Assembly: GCF_000002985.6 (NCBI RefSeq) | Contig: NC_003280.10 | Coordinates: 8,862,501-8,926,500, forward strand | DNA from: Caenorhabditis elegans | Lineage: Eukaryota; Nematoda; Chromadorea; Rhabditida; Rhabditidae | DNA length: 64,000 nucleotides | Direction: 5' to 3' | In this document: piece by piece, positions 1-11,449 of the stretch | Position numbering within the stretch: the first letter of the stretch is position 1 | How the letters are laid out: each line of letters opens with the position of its first letter | Position numbers and translations under genes: made by a program | Notes under the pieces: generated by a model | The model's input: the letters and a program-made list of their open reading frames with translations, nothing else | The model's database searches: none | Told to the model about the DNA's origin: nothing

Positions 1-8
1 GTTTACCC

Positions 9-480
9 AAGTTTTAACTCTCTATTCGCAAGTAAACCGTCGAAATGATCTACATCTCACGAACTTTGTGCAAAATATTTAACCAACTTTGAAGTTGCAT
101 AACTTCGTTGAGATAAATTATTTTGAAAAATGATCAACTAACAAAATGTTTGTTAAATAACAGTGAGCAAAGTTTTAGTTATAAACTTTTTGATACCTTC
201 AGCCACCAAAAAGTTGTGACCGTTTTCCAAAACACAATGTTAATAGAAAAACAAGCCAAATGCCAACCTTGTTTTCTTCTTTGTAGCTGGAGGTATCAAA
301 AAGTTTATAACTAAAACTTTGTTCACTGTTACTTAACAAACATTTTGTTAGTTGATCATTTTTCAAAATAATTTATCTCAACGAAGTTATGCAACTTCAA
401 AGTTGGTTAAATATTTTGCACAAAGTTCGTGAGATGTAGATCATTTCGACGGTTTACTTGCGAATAGAGAGTTAAAACTT
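9..480. repeat. Long foldback (palindromic) element
   Basis: Bases from about 9 to 207 reappear as their reverse complement from about 289 to 480, with almost no mismatches. The outer ends are AAGTTTTAACTCTC on the left and GAGAGTTAAAACTT on the right, and the arms meet around GATACC/GGTATC, leaving a spacer of roughly 80 bp. The transcript or single strand would form a hairpin with arms near 190 bp. Such near-identical arms suggest a recently moved non-autonomous foldback or MITE-like DNA element, common in Caenorhabditis intergenic DNA and introns. No transposase is present. I cannot name the family or define a target-site duplication, because only a few bases lie to its left. Confidence 0.85.
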
Positions 481-747
481 GTGTAATGTACGTTTCATAC
501 ATTTCTGAACAGCAACATAGCAATTTCATAATTGTTTGAAAAAATGAAATTTTTTGAATTTTTTGCTTGGAGTTGATCAAGAAATTTTGAGCAAAAATGA
601 AAAAAATAAAAATTTCCAAAAAGTGCGGACAATGATTCTAGGTTCCCGAATAAGAGTAAAATCACTTTAAAAATACGCAAAAATGTTTGAATGAGTTGTT
701 TTACAACTTTATTCAACTTACAAAAATATTTCAAAAAAAAAAGGAAT

Positions 748-812
748 CGAACCAAAGCTTAAATCTTATCAGACGCGCGCACTCCCAACTCGGCCACCGA
801 GGACATTTTTCA
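748..812 (-). repeat. tRNA-derived element (pol III A and B boxes)
   Basis: Read on the minus strand this stretch has TGGCCGAGTTGGG (A-box match), about 30 bases later GGTTCGATTCC (exact B box) and then a run of ten T, a pol III terminator. The 3' half of an acceptor stem and a CCA-compatible end are missing: the B box runs straight into the T run, so it should not fold as a working tRNA. It is best read as a tRNA pseudogene or the head of a SINE-like element. Sequence further upstream on the minus strand (812-900) could be part of the same repeat but shows no recognisable feature. Confidence 0.6.
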
Positions 813-1211
813 ACTCAATGTGGTGGGTGTCACATTTTCGGTGGTCACGCAAGCTGAGATTTGCGTGGACTGCATGGTAAGACAGTGGATTTCAATGGTG
901 TTTTTAACTGAAATTTCAAAACGTCATAACTTTGCTGAAACTTGACCGGGGCAGCTAAATTTTTTGAAGAGATCATAACTAACACTCTTCTGTAGGAATT
1001 TTAGCATGAGAACCCCAAATCTACGGACCCCCTCAAAGACTTCCCTTGTTAATTTCGTAATTAGCGGGGTGAAAAACATAAGAGAAGTACTTACAAAACA
1101 TATTTTTCGAAAAAGTATCACGACAAAAATTGATTGCTAAATGTTACATCTTTTATGAAGATTTTTCTATCATAAAAAGTGTGTAGCTTTTTTTTGAATG
1201 ATTCTACTTAC

Positions 1212-2671
1212 CGTGTACAAAAGTCTTGCATGGTGCGGAAAAGTAAGAAGAGCAAATGAAACGACAACTGCAACAAGAAGTCGTACAACCTTAACTTTTT
1301 CAAGTTTTATATACAGCTAAGGATATTAAAAATCAATTTACTTTCCGCCGTCCTTCGGTATCTTTTGGTCGCTTTGGTTCTTTAACTTTCTTCTCTCGTT
1401 TTGGAACATTTAGAAGGCTTTCTTGTTTATAAACAACAATTCTTCCATTTTTCATTTGCCAACTTGAACCAGGTTGTGCGGTGTTTGCATATCCATTACC
1501 TCTTTCCAGGGATCCATTTGATTCTGAAAACTTTAAATTGATTGAAATATATTTTCAAACAACTTTTTGCCATGCCTGAACATACGCCTGAAGACGTACC
1601 TGCCTACCACGGAAACCACCAAATAGAAAAAATTTAAAATAAAATAAAATACCATGACTCTGCCTGCTGCTTTGTCGATTACTGTCAGATGTCCAAAGTA
1701 AATGACTGATTCGAGAATAGATGAATACGAGTGCAGTCAGTGGAATGAGATACCAAACAATAAATGAGAAGGAGTTCCATATGGGCATTCTAAAATAATT
1801 ATTTTCTTCTAGTAGTCAGTTAAACAAAACTTACGATCCTCTGAAGCAAGCACTGACACCAAGATATGTGTAATTTTGTGCATACAGAAAGTAGGGAAAA
1901 TTGACAAGAATGCTTATAACCCAAACAATCATTGTTGCAACCCATCGATGCTCTGGCGTGAGCAACTTTAATCCAGATAAAGGATGAAGTACTGCGATGT
2001 ATTTTTCGAGGGAGACCAGAACTAATATACCGGCACTTGTGCATGGCATAATGTTGGTTAATCCCAGGTAGAGTTTGCACATAACTGGTCCAAGAGGCCA
2101 ATTCCCATGATCGAATCCAACTATGTGTATCATATTCTGTAGAATACAAAAAATTGCAACTAGAAGATCAGCAATTGCGAGATTTGATAGAAAAAAGTTT
2201 GTAGGTGTTCGCATCATTGGGTGAGAAGTCATCACAATTAGTGTTAGGAAGTTACCTGAAAAACTGATTTAGTCATTTGATTTCTTACTTTTTGATGATG
2301 TGACATTCGATATTGTTCTATGGAACTAAATCCTTTGAACACTACAATTTTTTCTAGTCTCCGAATAACCATGATTTGGTATGCAAGAAAAACTTGAAAC
2401 TAGAATCTACTATAATGTGTCATGTCACAAAACTTTCAATTTTTGAAGAAGAAACTGAGAGCAAAAATTGAGATAAGATGGTGCAAAGAACAGGATGTCC
2501 TCAAATGCTCCAATGTACAAGAATGAACTTACCGGAGAGACATACAACAAATACCAGGCAGTATATAATCATTACGGGAATTTTTACAAATGGTTGATCT
2601 ATGAATGACACGGAACATGGATCATCATCCAAAGTGGCATTACTTATAATTCGAAATGTGTCGTTTAACAT
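1212..2671 (-). CDS. Rhodopsin-family GPCR, peptide-receptor-like (3' end not found)
   Basis: Five in-phase exons: 2533-2671, 1835-2255, 1653-1789, about 1342-1523 and 1212-1316. The ATG at 2671 directly follows a TTTTTTCAG acceptor, as in trans-spliced worm genes. Visible are an N-glycosylation site in the short N-terminus (SNAT), TM1 with the GN motif, TM2 with NLAIADLL, a TM3 Cys, EKYIAVLHP in place of the usual DRY, TM4, TM5 (WYLIPLTALVFIY), a long basic third loop rich in Lys/Arg, and TM6 with VVRLLVAVVVSFALLTFP. TM7 and the NPxxY motif are not found in the remaining 1.2 kb. They may lie beyond the left edge, past the foldback element, or be lost. The ligand is unknown; the layout resembles neuropeptide receptors of the orexin/NPR type. 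Confidence 0.75.
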
Positions 2672-2689
2672 CTGAAAAAACATTTTTTA

Positions 2690-5600
2690 AGCATTCAAAC
2701 AGGCACTGAGAGTGTTAGCGACTTATTGAGAGGAAAGTTATGCAAAGAAGATTTGACTTTTTTAAAGTTACATTTTAAAAGTGGTAAAAAAAAAGAAAAA
2801 AGAGCTGAAAATATTTCTCATGCTTAATATTATGTGGTCAAACTAATGAAAAAACCCAGACAATTTTGATGTTTCATGATAGATCAAATAAAATTATGTT
2901 ATAATCAAAAAGAAAAGCACGTGGTGGTACCAGAAAAATGATAAGAAAACAGAAGTAAAAATGTGTGTGTTGGACAAGAAATTATAGAACATTTTCTCTG
3001 ACACTATTCCCCTATTTGATCCATAATTATATGTTTTTTTTTATTTTGTTTTTACTTTTAAAATTTCAAATGAGGCCAATCAGTGTTTTTCTAAACGCGC
3101 CTGTTCTCAAATGCATAGGTATTGAAATATTCGCGAAGAACAAAAAAAAACAAGATTTGTAAAATCCACAATACCATGTTCAATGAAATGTTTTGAAAAT
3201 TATATTCTGAAAAATGTGAGACTTGGTTGGAAAATAGTAATGTCAAAATTTAGGACTTTATGGTATAGACTTCCTGTTTGAATTCTGTTTTAGATTATGC
3301 ATTTTAATTAAAAATTGTAGCCTTACTATTAGTAATTATATGATTTAAACAGGTCATCTTGCTTGTCTTCAATTTTATTTACAAAATTAATTAAACAAAA
3401 TATTGAAGAAAAAATTAATTTCATGATAAATCTTTTATGATTAAAAAGCAGAGAAGCTGAGAGAAAGTGCGTCGGCCAGCAAATATATATATAGTTTGAA
3501 TGCTCTTCTAGAAATTGTTTATGAGCAAAATTTAATTATGAGTTACTCGAAACTTTTTGAAAGTTCAAATGTGTCACGATAAGTAGTATTTATTCAGAAA
3601 CATGTGACTTGTAAGTCAAAGCCTACTCTAATTTCACGTGTAAAATCAAGAGTAAAATGAGAGCTCCAGCACAAAAATATGCTCATTATTAGCTCATGAC
3701 TTTAACTTTTTGTGTTGTCGCAGAACAATTGATTCTATTTAATGTTACGGTGAAGCAATATTATTTAATTATGCAGATAACTGGTTTTTCAGAAAAAAAA
3801 ATGAATAGGTGGCAAAATATATTGAATGTCCGAGAATAGTTATTTCTGGATTTCTGAGAATGGAATTATTAGGCGTGAGAAAGTTGAGATTCAGGTGCAG
3901 GGAATAAAAAGAAGCGTATTTTTATACTATTCTCTTTTGTACTCTTGACTATAATTTCAACAAAATCTCATTCATAATATGATGCTTCCTATAGTTCATA
4001 TTTTATAGTTTTTCAGAATTTTTATCATATGACAACTACAATTAAAATTTACCACAAGATATCAATAAACATTTTACTATCATCCCATTTAAATGTTCCT
4101 AAAACTAACAAATAGAGTTAAGAATTGTTGATAAGTTAACCGCACAGGCATATCAAAATTTAGTGAGACGCGGATTACATGTCGGTGCAACTCGGTGCAA
4201 ATAATGTAGAGGTGAATCTTACAACAAGTTGCAAAACTTTCACTACTAATATTGACCTATTGTATTAATTTTTGATATCTATTTCTCAAAATATTTGCTT
4301 CGCAACAGATGTATCTATTGACTTTCCAACTTTTATTCAGTCAACTTTTGATTTCTCTGAATTTTCAATTTGCAACAAATTTGACCAAATCGATATCAGA
4401 TTCACTATAACAAACAAAAGGTAAAATAATCAAGGGTAACATTTAAGATTACGAATAGATCAGGAAATTAAGTAACAGGCAACAAGCTACTGGATGGAAG
4501 TGAGAGTGGCGTTGAGCTGTGTGGAATGCTGATAAAAAAAATACGAGCAAAAAATTAAGTGATAAGACAAGATGAAGAGTTTGATAGACGGGGGCATCAT
4601 CATCATGAGTTCAATTGTCCCTGAGTCAGCTAATTTTGGGAAAAGAGTCATAAGGGACAGATAATTGAAAGCAATTTGGAGTGAAATTGCCTTACAATAG
4701 AGAAAATAGAAAAAGAAACAAACAAACATTTTTTAAAGAATGTTTTTATTGCTGCATATTTTTTAAAATACATTTTTGAGCTTTGGTTTCTAAAAACTTT
4801 TCAGATTTTCACTAGCTGATGAAACTATCATGAACTTATCATTTACTATATATAAAGCGCTTATTCTGTGTGTCCATAGTTTGTAGTCAATGTAGTCTTT
4901 GTAGTCTGTGAAGTTTTGGCTTCTGTGGGGATAGTGAGTTGGGGTTAGTGTAGGGATACAGTCGGGGTACTGTAGTGGTACAATAGTGGTACGGTAGGAA
5001 TACTGTAGGGTTACGGTAGTTTCAGAAAAATAAGTTTTCAGCCCCAGAAGTCGGGGGCGCGCCGGAGGTGCGGTCCACGGCTGGTTAAATAATAAAAGAA
5101 ATTGACTTTTTGAACACATTCCCTAATAACCGGAACATGACAAGAAATTGGAATAAAGAATTCAGAAGAATTTTTTGGTAGGAAAAGTGGTTTGTTTTTC
5201 CTATTTGAGCATTTTTATTCTAAAGTCGAAATAACCACAACAGAAACCAACGTATAGCAACGGAGAGTACAATTATTTTGAAAAATTAAACTTTGCGAAA
5301 AGTGGGAGAGAAAAATTGAATTTCTGAAAAACAAGTTAATTGCTAGAGTACTCTAAAGTTCAAAAATTGAAAAATATAAATGTTATTAGTGGCTTAAGAG
5401 TGAAGTACGCCAAGTGAGAGAATGGTCAAGAACTTTTTCTATAGTTTTAAAATTGCTAAATAACGTTAAAAAACTTTTTAGAATTTTAGAATTTTTTCTC
5501 GAGTCGAACAGCGGTGAAAACTGAGTTTGTAATTTTAGCACCATAAGAATAGTTTTTAATCATTTCGTTACTGGCCGTACTCCACATTTAAATTAAGAAT

Positions 5601-7385
5601 TTCATGTTTCGAACTATAAAAATAATATTTTGGATTGCGTTCGAAATTGTGAACTTTTGAGCCCTTTTCCTGTTTTCCAATGTTTTCCATTTGAAGAGGC
5701 GTTTATTTAAGAGCGTAACTCAAAATTTTAATGAACATGCCATCATTTTATGAAAATCGAAAACAAAAACGAAAAAGAAGCAGCGCATATTTGGATATTG
5801 ACGAGGGGAACGAGTGTATGTAAATGACCCCCTTTGAAAAAGCAATAATAGAATATTCAGAAAACAAAGCTTTCCTTCTGAAGTCACTAGGATGCAAACT
5901 GGGAATCGTAACATATTTTTCCATAAAAGAAGGTAATACTTTAACATCAAACATCTCTGAACGCATGCCTTGTTTGCACAAAGATGCGAACTTTTCAGAG
6001 GAAATGTTTCTTCCTTGTCGTCTAAAACATTCGAAGATCCATATTTGAGTAATCTATTCATGTGTTTTCTTGTCAAACAGCCCACATGGTTTTTTAGTTC
6101 AGATTTTTTTATGAGAGTGATGTGAACGTTTGTGATGAAAAGTTTAAGAATACGTGAGGAGGCTGAACATTTTCAAGGGTAAACAACAAGTTCCGAGTTT
6201 ACTCAAACTTTGATTCTACCAGTGAAATTGAAGTTCTGTACTGGGTCAATTTCATAAATTTTTTTAAACCGCATAACTACGGATATTTATAAATAATAAA
6301 TCCGTTTTTTTTCATTTCACTAAAAGAAAAGAATATCACAAATTTTTGTAGAAAATCCTAGAAGACTTTTAAACTGCTTCAAATAATTTTTCCAGAAATG
6401 TTCTCTCAAACTTTCGATTCCTAGCTAGAGGTGAAACACATTTTTCACCTGTTTTTGGTACCTAGAACCGAAACTTTTATTTTAAATTTAGATGATCTCA
6501 AATCTCACTATGAGTCATTTCTCATTTGTGATTCATTTCGGAAAAAATTGCCAAAGAATTTTCATTATTCCTAATGGATTGGTTCCTTTTTCTATTCTAT
6601 CATATATTCTAGGTCAGAGATTAATTTCTACGTGCAACTGAATGTGGCGCTTGTTAGCTTTTGTGGTGATTTAAAACTAAAACCTATGTGTATTCTCAAC
6701 TGACACGGTGGATACTGTCTGACGTAAGAAAAATATTGTATCTAAAAAATTACAGACTATATGAAACAACTCTGGGTGGAAATCATTCTGACTAGATTTC
6801 ACCCTGTTTCAGATATTTCTGGTCTAGAAATAATGAATTTCAGTAAAATCGAAAAAAGTCTAATGTTGATGATATCTCTGAGAAAAGACATCGATGAATA
6901 ACAAAAGAGATTTGTCTGTGTGGAGCAAGAAGCCGGCACTGCCGGAACCGCACCACACATGGCCAATATCTGATTTCAGAGGGCAAAAGAGGAGGTTGCA
7001 GCATAATTTGGTATTGAATTTCATAATGTTTGACTCGAAAGAGGCTCACAAATTGGAATGTTTTATTGCTGGTTAGCGGGAGCAATTTTGGTGAAAGAAG
7101 AAGAATTGGAAGACGAGAAGAAGCAGTTGCAGAAGCTGTCGCAGCAGAAGCACAATCAACCTTCTCTTGCTCTTTTTGTGGTGCTGTTGACTGCGCATCG
7201 AGTTCATAAAGACTCATTTCCGGATGGGATATTATTTTGTTCTTATGGGGTTGGAGGAGGGCTCAATGAGTGAGAAAAATAGATGATGATGGTCGTGGTG
7301 TGGAAAAAGAGCAAAAAAAATTAAAAAGTGGTGGTATAATTATAACTACAAAATGACACAGAGGTGACAGTGAGAGGAATTTAAT
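2690..7385. other. Intergenic region without recognised genes
   Basis: The 4.7 kb between the GPCR start and the 3' end of the phosphoesterase gene shows only short, composition-driven open frames on both strands, with no splice-compatible coding signal I could chain. It contains homopolymer runs and a degenerate direct-repeat patch near 4.86-5.08 kb (listed separately). Since the GPCR is transcribed leftwards, the part next to 2.7 kb should include its promoter, but I see no defined element. Confidence 0.5.
4870..5080. repeat. Degenerate tandem TAGTCTG/GTACTGTAG repeat patch
   Basis: A run of related short motifs: GTAGTC recurs four times (around 4882-4908), then TACTGTAG/TACGGTAG-like words recur with 12-16 base spacing to about 5020, ending in a GC-rich segment (GGGGGCGCGCCGGAGG). 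The mixture of TACAGTA-type words and a GC-rich edge resembles a fragment of an interspersed worm repeat. No coding capacity is supported; an open frame on the minus strand is repeat-driven. Confidence 0.5.
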
Positions 7386-9447
7386 TTATTTCTTCTTTTG
7401 GAATCTTTTATGAATTTTCTTCACATTTTGAATGTAGAATTGTTTGGTGTGAGGGTGCACTGGGATATCGAATATTACTGGCTCGTTCTGAAAATTTTTA
7501 ACGATGAAATTGTCAAATTTAATAATCATGGATAGTCTAAATTTGTGTGCTGCTTGAATAAAGTCGTCCCAGAGTCATGCCCAATTTTTCTCAATAAGTC
7601 AAAATTCACGAATGATCACCTTTAAATCCAAATTTTCATTACACATGCAGCAGTTAATGAACTTTGTATATCCATCAGTTGTGCATCCGTAGCCCTCATG
7701 AATGTGTCCAAAAACGTGATACTTTGGTCGAACCCGCTTGAAAACTGTGTTCAACAACTCGGCACATCCCATTCTCTGTCCATTGTTCATCATATCGCCG
7801 TGTCCTGCACAAAATTTGTGTTTTACTATTTGTGGTACTTTGAACTTACCAAGTGGAGGTGTATGAGTTAAAAGCACGTCAACGCCCGCCGGGATCAGGT
7901 TCCATTTGTCCAATAGTTGTTGTCCACGAGAGAGATTGAATGCCCAATTGTCTACTTTTGGTTGCCTGCAATTTTTGAAATTGTGCTTTGATACAATGGG
8001 TTCAATATGGAACTCATAGAATTATGCTGTGAGAAAGAATATTCAATTCGAACTTATATTTTTTATTGATCTACAAAATATATAATGATAATACTTGTCG
8101 AAGGTGACAATTGTTTCAAATTTCGACTTGAATCTACCACAATTTTTTCAGAAAACTTGCAATCCTTACCATGGCGTTCCATAAATTGTGATTCCAAACA
8201 GTTCGATTACATTATCCTCCAAATAAATTGCATTTGATAACAAATCCTACAAAAAATTGTATACTTTCATAAATTGAAATCATGCTTACTTTCGCTGAAA
8301 TTCCACCCTTTGAATCAGAATGAATTGCTGATAACAATGCTTGTTTCAGTGCCATTTCTTTTGGTTCAGACTCTTGTTCTGCAAATTTTGTTGTGGTGAT
8401 TGATCGTTAATGGTTTATTGGAGTTGAACTTACTCAATTTCAAAAATGTGTCGTCAAATGTGCATTCGTGATTTCCACCTATCACCACTTTGTAAGAGTA
8501 TTTCAGTTTTCCAAGTAACTTATTAAAATTGTGAACTTCATTTGGAAGACCGCATGATGTGAAGTCTCCAGCCACGAGGAGAACATCTCCAGGTGGGAGT
8601 TTTGATATATCAAATTGTTCTCCATGTGTACATCCAATACATACAAATCTCACATGATCTGGTTTTACTGGAGTATCAAGTCTCATCTGACGAACTGGTT
8701 TCACTGGTCTTTTTTCTTTCAGCATTTCCCATGCAAGTGTTGGATCTTCTGTGTATTGATGAAGAGATACCTGAAAATAAATGTATTGTTCTGAAGGAGA
8801 AGCTTGCGGAGCAATTAATTTCCCATTCATCTTGTTGTTAACGACATTAAACACATGGCTTGTGTGGCTGTTGTCAACCTTTGACCGGATATAACAATAC
8901 AATTAAAATTTTCAAATTATTATACTGTGAAAATATAGCATTAAAAATAAACATTGCTATACATAGGGTTTAAAACACAAACTGGGCCAAACGGCATGCA
9001 AAAAACGTACCGGTCTTTTATGAATTTTAGTCTCTGAATACCAACTTTTTATAGAATCTTGAGATTTTCTGTGTATCCTTAGGAAATACATTGAAGTATT
9101 AGTGGTAGAACTAAATAAATCAGGAAATTGAGACTCAAGTTTTTTACTTCTTTTTTTCAATTTCTGTTCGTACTAATAACAAAATGGAAGCAATTTTTTG
9201 ACAAATGTTGGCCCCCCATGTAATTTGTTGTTAACAAGCTTGAACTGACAACAGCTGGCGACTAAAGACTCTTTGAACTTACAGTTCTTAACTCTCGAAC
9301 AAGTGATTCTCGTCGATTTGGAGATGTTCCACTTATAGGTCCACCAATCAGAGAAAGACGTCTCTGTCGGTTACGGTATTCATCTTTAATAGACTGATCC
9401 CCAAATATAGAAGTTGTTCCGAACCGATTGCTCGACTTGGAGAACAT
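7386..9447 (-). CDS. MPPED1/2-like (UPF0046) metallophosphoesterase, proximal isoform
   Basis: Seven exons (9283-9447, 8434-8770, 8290-8378, 8170-8246, 7850-7965, 7620-7804, 7386-7487) give 356 residues with all phases consistent. The catalytic domain starts near residue 90 and follows the MPPED1/2 plan: VRFVCIGCTHG, GDVLLVAGDFT, GLPNEVHNFN, VIGGNHE, a THTPP block, GHGDMMNNGQRMGC and VFGHIHEGYG near the end. Family members are metal-dependent phosphodiesterases acting on cyclic nucleotides in vitro. The first metal-ligand motif, DxH (SDTH in vertebrates), reads CTH here. The N-terminal exon holds basophilic phosphorylation-like sites (RRLS, RRES). AATAAA overlaps the stop codon. I recall this as the C. 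elegans UPF0046 gene T07D4.2, unverified. Confidence 0.88.
8771..8902 (-). other. Possible third N-terminus read through the intron
   Basis: The catalytic exon that starts at 8770 stays open upstream on the minus strand to an ATG at 8902, and a second in-frame ATG (MNGKLIAPQ) lies at about 8830. Transcription starting in this intron could give a third start without splicing. The TTTTCAG acceptor at 8771 is strong, so this is only a possibility. Codon use here is less gene-like than in the flanking exons. Confidence 0.25.
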
Positions 9448-10446
9448 TTTCAGGCTGTGTGAACAATTGATAAGAAAGAAACAAATGAAGAAATAGAGCC
9501 GAAAAGATTGAATGGAGAAGTAAGATTCAAAAGATTTATGGCGAGTATCTGAAGTGTGTCAAAAACATTGACTGCACTCAAATGGTTTTCGATCTAACGA
9601 TGAGGTCACGAGGTGACAGGAAATGGGATGGGAGGCCAAAAGTTGCAAACGAGACATCCGATATATGTATGTGCTGGTCACTTTTTGTTCCTTATCTTTT
9701 TGAAGGATACATCAAACTAAATGCAGAAGGATATTCAGTTACCCGTTCTTTTTCTGTTAATAGTTAGTTCTCTTTTCTTATTTTTTAAATATATGTATAC
9801 TTGGGAAAGCAGTGGTTTTCGGCTGAAACTAGATTGGAAAGATTGGACGAATATGAAACTAACTGCCGGTCGCCTGGACAAGTTACCATAATACGAATGC
9901 TCTGCGAGTTTTTGAAATGTTTCAAAATACTGAAGGTTTGAGAGAAAGTCTGAAAGAATGGGAGCCGCGTTTTCTCATAATTTTTCACATTCAGAAAACT
10001 GTGAATAACCTCGAGCAACAATGGAAATCGAGCAAAATGTTTTCTTCAAAGGAAGAAAAATAAAAAATTACTGAGAAAATTTCGTAGTCAAAAAAATCCC
10101 CGAAAAGCAACTAAAAATTACGAAAAAAAAAGGTCGGTAACTCGGTAAAAATGAAACTGATAGGCTGGCACATCTCAGGGAAAGGTGAGAAAATGTTCGT
10201 CAGTGGATCATCTGATGAATAGTGAATCAAAGACGACCATCATCGGCTCTCAGATATCTTTTCTTTCTTTTTTTCGTTTAAATCAAAAAAGTAGAGACTC
10301 CAACGTCAGTTGGTATGCCGACTCAATATGAGATAGATTGTTTCTTCTTTTCATCAGATTGGTATCATGCTCGAACGCATTTATCATTTTATCTTTCATT
10401 TTGTTTTTCCAATTGTTGATGGGAGCTAACAACATAGAAAACCTAC

Positions 10447-11440
10447 CGGATTTGACAGCTTCCGTCGGGTTTTTTTGTCCATTGGAATGCCAGATGCAAT
10501 TGAACCGCGGCGACTTGGCGAAGCATTTCCGAGTTCAAAACTGTCGACGATTATTGAGCCGGAACTTCTTCCTGATAAAGATAGTTATGACAACTTAGAA
10601 ATAGACGGAAGTATTCTTTTTTTTCTGAGAATCAATCTGAATTGTTCTCTGGTTTTTTTTATAAAGTTAATAACTTATTTTAAAAGAAGAACATTGAAGC
10701 TGCCATCGTGGTATTCACACGTTATTCAACCTTTACTACACATTTTGCTGTTTATTCTCATTTTTTACGAGAATCGGGAGAGAGGCAAAAAGAAATTATG
10801 AACTCACTTCTATCTCTGTTGAATCCAATCAATTCCTGATCTTCTATCATCGGCTGCAAATATGATGCAGCCCGGTTTCGCGAATGGAACATCATTTTCT
10901 GAAATAAATATATTATGTTAAAATATGAATGTTTTGAAGTGGAAGTATCATATAAATAGAGCAAATTATTATTTGTAGCTTCGAGGTTCGAGGACTACTA
11001 CCAAAAATGTTAAGGAACTGAGACATAAATCTTTTACAAATACAGTTTTTAAACGGAATGGTGATACACTTTATCTATCAACTTCTGTTTGAGAATATAG
11101 CTCCATAAAATCAGGTTGTAGTGAAGAAAAAATCAGGACAAGTGACCAAAGCACGGGAATGGTTCTCAAAGGTACCCGCCAATGAAACCTTCCATCTTCT
11201 TCTTCCCTCCAGCATTTCCATCTTATCCATCTTAACCCCCTCCCCTTCTTCCTCTTTTTTCCATTTGATCAGAGTTCTATCCTTCTTCAATACCAATTGG
11301 CTCACCTCATCTTGTGGTACAGGAGCGGAGCTTCTGAAAACACAAAGATTGAAACATAAAACAAACAATGAGTGCAGCTACAAAAAATCATTGACGAACC
11401 TTCGATTGAGTGACACTTTGAGCAATGCAGGACTCAGCAT
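10447..11440 (-). CDS. Distal alternative 5' exons of the MPPED-like phosphoesterase gene
   Basis: Four exons: 11400-11442 (ATG at 11440 just after a TTTTTGCAG acceptor), 11306-11333 (28 nt), 10808-10898 and 10447-10571. They join in phase into a 95-residue segment starting MLSPALLKV, continuing QPMIEDQELIGFNRD, and ending in a Ser/Arg-rich stretch with RRRSSG, SRRGS and RRKLSNP. The last donor is CCG|gtaggt in phase 0, exactly the phase needed by the acceptor at 8770 of the phosphoesterase catalytic exon. The simplest reading is a second promoter giving a 396-residue isoform whose N-terminus replaces the 55 residues of the proximal form. An independent upstream gene is possible but would lack any other downstream exon. 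The join is inferred, not seen in transcripts. Confidence 0.65.
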
Positions 11441-11449
11441 TCCTGCAAA

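Noticed and set aside
748-812. Functional tRNA gene
   Set aside because: The B box is followed at once by the T run, leaving no 3' acceptor-stem strand, so a tRNA cannot form.
5720-6085. Overlapping frames on both strands near 5.7-6.1 kb
   Set aside because: No domain, no coding-like composition and no compatible splice sites; likely chance.
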